A stretch of 11,102 nucleotides of DNA from Verrucomicrobiales bacterium (GTDB lineage: Bacteria > Verrucomicrobiota > Verrucomicrobiia > Verrucomicrobiales > DEV007): the NCBI GenBank assembly GCA_023253615.1, contig JALRFZ010000522.1:1-11102 (forward strand), given 5' to 3'. Of this stretch, positions 7,217 through 11,102 are shown piece after piece; the first letter of the stretch is position 1; every line of letters begins with the position of its first letter. The notes beneath the pieces are model-generated. The model had not been told where the DNA came from. It saw only the letters and a program-made list of their open reading frames with translations, and did not search any database. The translations under genes were made by a program, and so were the position numbers.

Positions 7217-8374
7217 TCAATCCAGCTTCGGGGTGTAGATGGGGATCTTGAAATTCGGCCGCAGATCGTCGATCATCTGCCGGGTCGAGAGGTTCTTGTA
7301 TCGGGACAAGGGCACGAGGACGAGCTCGCTCTCGGAGCCGATCTCCGCCTTCGCCGCCCCCGTGAGCTTGCGTCCGAAGACGATGCCCCGGGCGATGCGG
7401 ATCTTGTCGAAGGGGTAGTTGCCGCGCAGATCCTTCACCACCTGGTATTCGTAGAGGCCGAGGGCGTTGGCGTAATCCAGCTCGGCCGGATTTTCGATCC
7501 CCGATTTCGCCTCGAGCCGGATGCGCAGGGCGACCTCGCCGGGGAGATCCGCGCTTTCCGAGCCGCCGCCGTTTCCGGGATCCGCGAAACGCTCTTTCGG
7601 CGGACTCTGCAGGGGCACCGCCCTGACAAACACTTTCGGCGCCACCGGCGGGGCGACTTTCATGAACTCGTTGAAATGCGAAGAGACCTTCTCCGCCCAC
7701 CCCCGCGCCTCGGCCGGGCCGTAGTGGATGCCGTCGGTCGCCGGATAGGGATCGACGAACTTCGTCACCTTCCGGCTTTCGAAGACGGTGCCCTCGTATC
7801 GCCCCACCACCTCGCGCATGATCGAAGCCAGCTCCTCCTGCAGCTCGCTCGTGTAACGCTCCTCATGGGAATGGGGCGGCAGCACCCAGTAGGAGACGGC
7901 GCCGGCTTCGGCGATGGCATGGCACATCTGGTCGATCAGGCACCGCACCTGGGCGACGTTCTCCTCCTTCGGCTGGCGCTTCGAGCGCAGGGTGGCGTAG
8001 AGATTGATCCCCGTCTGCACCACCACCACGTTCGGCTTGGTGCCGGCCATGAGATCCTCGATCTTCGGCACGGCGCGCACGTAGCCGACGCGGCGCTCGC
8101 TCGCCTCGGACTTTTCCCAGAAACCGATCATACACGGCAGGGCCTGGTAGTTTTTCAGCCAGTAATAAGGGGTGGCCCCTCCCGCGACGACGGTGTGGAC
8201 CTGGAATCCGGAAGACCGCATCGAAGAATCCAGCGTCTGCCCGAAAGCTCCGATGCTGAGAGAATCGCCGAGATACAAAATGCGGGCCTTGCCATCGCCA
8301 GCCTCCGAACCCGCGGAGAGCCAGAGCGGAACAAGCAGGAGGCTCTTCCCCAAAAATGCACGCAGTCGATTCAT
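7217..8374 (-). CDS. Secreted SGNH/GDSL-family hydrolase with C-terminal extra domain
   Basis: Putative secreted esterase or acyl hydrolase of 385 aa. The start at 8374 gives a signal peptide: basic NRLRAFLGK, hydrophobic SLLLVPLWL, probable cleavage near residues 22-26 (SAGSEAG). Starts upstream of 8374 would bury it. SGNH blocks are all visible: GDSLS with nucleophile Ser38, a block II glycine around GGATP (65-69), TGIN (121-124) with the oxyanion Asn124, and DGIH (214-217) giving Asp214/His217. A Pro/Gly/Ser-rich linker (about 243-280) leads to a C-terminal region of about 100 residues that I do not recognise. The substrate is unknown; such enzymes often deacylate cell-surface polysaccharides, which would fit the nearby flippase, but this is a guess. 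The pseudouridine synthase follows after 5 bases. Confidence 0.85.
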   Translation of the reverse strand: MNRLRAFLGKSLLLVPLWLSAGSEAGDGKARILYLGDSLSIGAFGQTLDSSMRSSGFQVHTVVAGGATPYYWLKNYQALPCMIGFWEKSEASERRVGYVRAVPKIEDLMAGTKPNVVVVQTGINLYATLRSKRQPKEENVAQVRCLIDQMCHAIAEAGAVSYWVLPPHSHEERYTSELQEELASIMREVVGRYEGTVFESRKVTKFVDPYPATDGIHYGPAEARGWAEKVSSHFNEFMKVAPPVAPKVFVRAVPLQSPPKERFADPGNGGGSESADLPGEVALRIRLEAKSGIENPAELDYANALGLYEYQVVKDLRGNYPFDKIRIARGIVFGRKLTGAAKAEIGSESELVLVPLSRYKNLSTRQMIDDLRPNFKIPIYTPKLD

Positions 8375-8381
8375 GGTCCGA

Positions 8382-8445
8382 GATTTACACGAAATCCGAC
8401 CCCAGATCAATCGCGAGATTCGCGCTTTCTATAATTTTCGCGATT
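8382..8445 (-). promoter_or_regulatory. Inverted repeat and candidate promoter upstream of the hydrolase
   Basis: The 105-base gap between the sigma-factor and hydrolase genes is AT-rich and holds a perfect 8-base inverted repeat, AATCGCGA (8409-8416) and TCGCGATT (8438-8445), separated by 21 bases that contain TATAAT/ATTATA. Read on the minus strand, a TTGATC box (8410-8405) lies 17 bases before TAAATC (8387-8382, only 3 of 6), which would put the start at the ATG itself. The repeat is clear; its use as an operator and the promoter call are weak inferences. Confidence 0.35.
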
Positions 8446-8479
8446 TTGAAAGACCTTTTTGCAAATTTTTAACCAAAGA

Positions 8480-9190
8480 TCAGAGTTCGAGGCCTGCCGC
8501 GCAGAGTTTCTGGAAGTCCTCCCACTCGAGCTGCAGCCGGTCGTCGGCCTCGCGGATGCGCTTCATCGTCTCGGTCGCGATCTGTTGGCGGGCGGAGGTG
8601 AGGGTGCGGCTGACGCGGGTCTGGTCGCATTGCCACATCCGCGCGATGGCCGCCTGGCTGATGCCATGCAGATAGGAGAGCTTCAGCATCAGGAGGACCT
8701 CCGGCCCGAGCGAGTCGAAGGCCTCGCGGATGGCACGGGCCATCAGTTCGGAGAGATCGCTGTCGAGGAGGTTCTCATCGGGATCCACTCCCGCGACCCG
8801 GTCGAATTGATCGCCCGAGCGTTCGTCGTCATCGTCGTAGGAGGGCAGCTCGCCACGGAATTTGTCGCGCCGTTTCAGATCGAGCCAGCGATTCCACGTG
8901 GTGCGGATCATCCAGGTCGAAAGGGAGGAGCGGCCTTCGAATTTCTCCAGCAGCGGCCGGGTTTGGCCGTTCTTGCCCGCCCCGAAACACTCGGCCACGA
9001 TGTCGGCGACGAGATCTTCCGCCTGGACCCGGTCGACTCCGCGCGACATGAGGACCCGCTCCAGCATCGGCCGGTAGGTATCCTGGAACTCACGCACCGC
9101 CACCGGCTCGCCGGCGATGGCACGATCCACGAGATCGAGATCGGCGGCGTATTTCAGCGGCTTGAGTTCGGAGCTGGGACCGTTCGTCAT
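8480..9190 (-). CDS. Sigma-70 family RNA polymerase sigma factor (ECF-like)
   Basis: Alternative sigma factor of 236 aa that would direct RNA polymerase to a specific promoter set. Region 2 spans about residues 17-110: a helix with AGEPVAVREF and TYRPMLERVL, then VQAEDLVADIVAECF (core-binding D-x-x-x-x-x-F type helix) and LSTWMIRTTWNRWLDLKRR (the -10 recognition helix). An acidic spacer (YDDDDERS) leads to region 4 (about 155-205): FDSLGPEVLLMLKLSYLHG, then the helix-turn-helix ISQAAIARMWQCDQTRVSRTL. No region 1 or 3 is present, matching ECF-size factors, though it is long for the class. The ATG at 9190 is preferred over an in-frame TTG at 9199. No anti-sigma gene is adjacent. Targets are unknown; the hydrolase and pseudouridine synthase lie downstream on the same strand but after 105 bases. 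Confidence 0.85.
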   Translation of the reverse strand: MTNGPSSELKPLKYAADLDLVDRAIAGEPVAVREFQDTYRPMLERVLMSRGVDRVQAEDLVADIVAECFGAGKNGQTRPLLEKFEGRSSLSTWMIRTTWNRWLDLKRRDKFRGELPSYDDDDERSGDQFDRVAGVDPDENLLDSDLSELMARAIREAFDSLGPEVLLMLKLSYLHGISQAAIARMWQCDQTRVSRTLTSARQQIATETMKRIREADDRLQLEWEDFQKLCAAGLEL

Positions 9191-9197
9191 GAGGAAC

Positions 9198-9227
9198 AAT
9201 CTAACTACGGGCGCGACGAATGATCAA
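9198..9227 (-). promoter_or_regulatory. Candidate promoter of the sigma-factor gene
   Basis: On the minus strand TTGATC (9227-9222) is followed after 18 bases by TAGATT (9203-9198, 4 of 6). The start would be near the ATG at 9190, giving almost no leader. Weak by itself, but the same TTGATC box stands ahead of two other genes here. The rest of the 135-base divergent gap (9191-9325) shows a GGAATCC direct repeat (9241-9247 and 9254-9260) around TCCCG-TC-CGGGA (9245-9256); no convincing plus-strand promoter was found. Confidence 0.3.
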
Positions 9228-9325
9228 CCATGGATTGGGAGGAATCCCGTCCGGGAATCCTGACATCCAAACCCCTCCGCGGTTGCTCCCCTCCCCCACC
9301 CGTGCTAACCGTGGCCTCTTTCGAA

Positions 9326-9631
9326 ATGACCGGCATCCAAGACATCCAGCTCATCGGCGATCTCGTCGCGATCCGTTGGGCCGACGCGGGCGAGACCTAC
9401 CATCGCATGGACCGCCTCCGCTCCCTCTCGCCCAGTGCCGAGACCTCGGGCGAGCGCGACCTGCTCGGGAGCGAGCTCGTCGCCACCGACAAACACCGCG
9501 ATTTCAGCGGCGTGACCGTCATCGGATGGAACGCCGTCGGGAATTACGCCATCCAATTCCGCTTCTCCGACGGCCACAACACCGGTCTCTACTCCTACGA
9601 ATACCTCCGCGAGATCGCCGACGAGATCTGA
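9326..9631 (+). CDS. DUF971 family protein (GBBH-like N-terminal domain)
   Basis: Small soluble protein of 101 aa belonging to the DUF971 family, the stand-alone form of the N-terminal domain of gamma-butyrobetaine hydroxylase-like enzymes; its cellular role is not established, and links to iron or iron-sulfur handling have been suggested for the domain. Seen here: an early LVAIRWADAG strand pair, the middle GERDLLGSEL, and the strongly typical C-terminal motif DGHNTGLYSYEYLR (82-95). The frame is open from 9230, but residues before ATG 9326 are Pro/Ser-rich and outside the family; a GTG at 9311 would add five residues. There is no clear ribosome binding site. purB begins 34 bases downstream, so the two are probably co-transcribed. 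Confidence 0.85.
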   Translation: MTGIQDIQLIGDLVAIRWADAGETYHRMDRLRSLSPSAETSGERDLLGSELVATDKHRDFSGVTVIGWNAVGNYAIQFRFSDGHNTGLYSYEYLREIADEI

Positions 9632-9665
9632 TCTCCCAACTTTCTTACCTTTTACTCCCCGTCAG

Positions 9666-10637
9666 ATGATCCCCAACGTCCTAGCCGAACGCTACGCCAC
9701 CGCCGCCATGAAGGCGGTCTGGTCCCCCGAAGGAAAAGTCCGCCTCGAGCGCGAGCTCTGGATCGCGGTGATGAAAGCCCAGCGCGATCTCGGTCTCGAC
9801 ATCCCCGCGGAGGCGATCGCCGCCTACGAGCGGGTCGTCGATCAGGTCGATCTCAATTCGATCGACGCCCGCGAGCGCGTCACCCGCCACGACGTGAAGG
9901 CGCGCATCGAGGAATTCTGCGATCTCGCCGGACACGAGCACGTCCACAAGGGCATGACGAGCCGGGATCTCACCGAGAACGTCGAGCAGCTCCAGGTGCA
10001 CCGGGCCCTCGGCGTCATCCGCGTCACCACCGCCGCCGCCCTCCACCGGCTCGCGAAACGGGCCGGTGAATTCCGCGGGCTCGCCATCACCGCCCGCACC
10101 CACAACGTCGCCGCCCAGGTCACCACCTATGGCAAACGTCTCGCCATGTTCGGCGAGGAGCTGCTCCACGCCGCCCGCAAACTCGATGAAACGATCGCCG
10201 GCTATCCCGTGCGCGGCTTGAAAGGCGCGGTCGGCACCCAGCTCGACCAGCTCAGCCTCTTCGACGGCGATTCCGCGAAGGTGCTGGAGCTCGAGCGCCG
10301 ACTCGCCGCCCACCTCGGCATCGGGAATCTCTTCACCAACGTCGGCCAGGTCTATCCGCGCAGCCTCGACTTCGAGGTCGTCGCCGTCTTGAACCAGCTC
10401 GCCTCCGCCCCCTCCAGCTTCGCGAAGACGCTCCGCCTCATGGCCGGGCACGAACTGGCGGGCGAAGGTTTCGCCAAAGGACAGGTCGGCTCCTCGGCCA
10501 TGCCGCACAAGATGAACAGCCGCAGTTGCGAGCGCGTCAACGGATTCAAGACCATCCTCGGCGGCCACCTCGCGATGGCTTCGGCCCTCGCCGGCGACCA
10601 ATGGAACGAAGGCGACGTCTCCTGCTCCGTCGTGCGG
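9666..10637 (+). CDS. purB: Adenylosuccinate lyase, C-terminus replaced at a chimeric join
   Basis: PurB of the fumarase/aspartase superfamily acts twice in purine synthesis, splitting SAICAR and adenylosuccinate with release of fumarate. The 324 residues present follow the mycobacterial-type PurB closely: IPNVLAERYA at the start, RHDVKARIEEF, HVHKGMTSRDLTENVEQ (about 95-111), ARTHNVAAQ with catalytic acid His146, GQVYPRSLD, the superfamily signature GSSAMPHKMNSRSCERVNG (275-293; catalytic Ser in the SS pair at 276-277), and QWNEGDVSCSVVR ending at 324. In relatives the next residues are a second Arg and an ALPDAFFA helix, with about 150 more residues completing the protein. Here the frame instead continues as a transporter permease, so the helical bundle and C-terminal domain are incomplete and the product as written could not be a normal lyase. 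The open frame runs 479 codons from 9666 to the window end. Leucine is almost always CTC (29 CTC, 3 CTG). Confidence 0.92.
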
Positions 10638-10640
10638 CAG
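10629..10640 (+). other. Seam between purB and the permease segment
   Basis: The codons for Val322-Val323-Arg324 (10629-10637, GTCGTGCGG) fit both families: PurB has ...CSVVR-R, and ABC-3 permeases have ...V-(V/L)-R-x-G/Q-x-F-A-x-H-A-L at the end of an early helix. The join therefore lies within a few bases of 10637, with short homology of roughly 10 bases possible. Such microhomology is common at assembly or amplification chimeras. The exact breakpoint cannot be fixed from this sequence alone. Confidence 0.7.
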
Positions 10641-11102
10641 GGCACTTTCGCGGCTCACGCGCTGGGCCACATCGGACTGCCCGGGGCCACCGGCGCGGTC
10701 CTGCTGGGCGTGTCACCGGTGCTGGGCCTGGGTGTCTTCTGTGTCGGCGGCGCGATCCTCATCAGCGTGCTCGGCCAGCGCGCCTCCGAGCGTGACATCG
10801 TCACCGGGACGGTGCTGGCCTTCGCGACCGGGCTGGGGCTGTTCTTCAACTCCCTTGCCACCAAGAGCTCGAGCACCATGACCAACGTGCTGTTCGGCAA
10901 CCTGCTCGCGGTGACCCGGGGCCAGCTCGTCGCCTTCGCGGTCCTACTGGCGCTGCTGGCCCTGTGCATCGGGGTCTCGTTCCGGCCGCTGCTGTACAGC
11001 TCGGTGAACCCGCCGGTCGCCGAGGCCAAGGGGGTGCCGGTCCGGGCGCTGTCCATCATGTTCATGCTGGCGCTGGCGGTGGCGGTGACGATGGCCGTGC
11101 AG
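10638..11102 (+). CDS. ABC-3 family metal transporter permease, internal fragment
   Basis: Membrane permease of a zinc/manganese-type ABC importer (ZnuB/MntB/TroB family). The 155 codons visible lack their own start (perhaps 50 residues missing upstream) and run off the right edge. Diagnostic features: QGTFAAHALGHIGLPGATGA, the conserved x-F-A-x-H-A-L-x-H-x-G-x-x-G-A segment of this family, at the very beginning; a hydrophobic helix GVSPVLGLGVFCVGGAILIS; the charged loop QRASERDIVTG; the F-N-S-L...TNVLFGN-LLAV region; then further helices (LVAFAVLLALLALCIGV and IMFMLALAVAV). Leucine is almost always CTG (20 CTG, 4 CTC), and GTG and GCG are frequent, unlike every gene to the left; this suggests a high-GC, perhaps actinobacterial, source. 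It is in frame with purB, but a real fusion of the two is biologically implausible. Confidence 0.85.

Noticed and set aside
7212-7700. N-terminal extension of the pseudouridine synthase frame up to 7700.
   Set aside because: It overlaps the hydrolase C-terminus out of frame and is Arg/Gly/Pro-rich without family resemblance; the ATG at 7211 just before the S4 domain is the natural start.
9232-9260. Short hairpin and direct repeat (GGATT...AATCC and GGAATCC twice) between the sigma factor and DUF971 genes.
   Set aside because: Arms of five bases and a seven-base repeat are too short to claim an operator or terminator, and no T-run follows.
9681-10670. Minus-strand open frame (329 codons) opposite purB.
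   Set aside because: It is antisense to an unmistakable adenylosuccinate lyase and even reads across the chimeric seam, which a real host gene would not do.

Overview
The window looks like a GC-rich, Gram-negative-type bacterial chromosome, most probably Verrucomicrobiota. That guess rests on the strongly C-ending codon use of the housekeeping genes, the mix of families (DUF971 next to an actinobacterial-style PurB, a secreted SGNH hydrolase, a stand-alone sigma-70 family factor) and the large lineage-specific helical proteins. It is an inference; no rRNA or marker gene settles it. The last 465 bases do not fit this genome (see below).

Left part (1-4647), all on the minus strand, accessory in character. 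A HigB/HigA-type toxin-antitoxin pair sits at the left edge; the antitoxin runs off the window. Upstream of the toxin lies a clear palindromic operator made of three alternating TCTGGA half-sites. Next come two large unrecognised, probably alpha-helical proteins (866 aa with one N-terminal membrane anchor, then 476 aa). They overlap by 68 bases in different frames and look like one transcription unit or a single frameshifted gene. Codon choice here is more mixed than further right.

Middle part (4648-9190). A divergent intergenic region carries credible promoters for both directions. The plus strand then encodes a polytopic polysaccharide flippase. Its 3' end overlaps, tail to tail, the end of an RluD/RluA-type pseudouridine synthase on the minus strand. 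That enzyme lies 5 bases downstream of a secreted SGNH/GDSL hydrolase, and upstream of this is a small sigma-70 family factor, also on the minus strand.

Right part (9191-11102), plus strand. A DUF971 protein is followed after 34 bases by purB (adenylosuccinate lyase). The purB frame is normal for 324 codons, up to its conserved Ser-Val-Val-Arg. It then changes without a stop or frameshift into the middle of an ABC-3 family metal (zinc/manganese) transporter permease, which continues to the window end. The change coincides with a switch of leucine codons from almost all CTC to almost all CTG, and both families have a Val-(Val/Leu)-Arg motif at the seam. I read this as a chimeric join (assembly or amplification artefact) between the host genome and a high-GC, probably actinobacterial, fragment, not as a new fusion enzyme.

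No tRNA, rRNA, CRISPR array, insertion sequence or phage gene was seen. No stretch over 300 bases lacks a gene.
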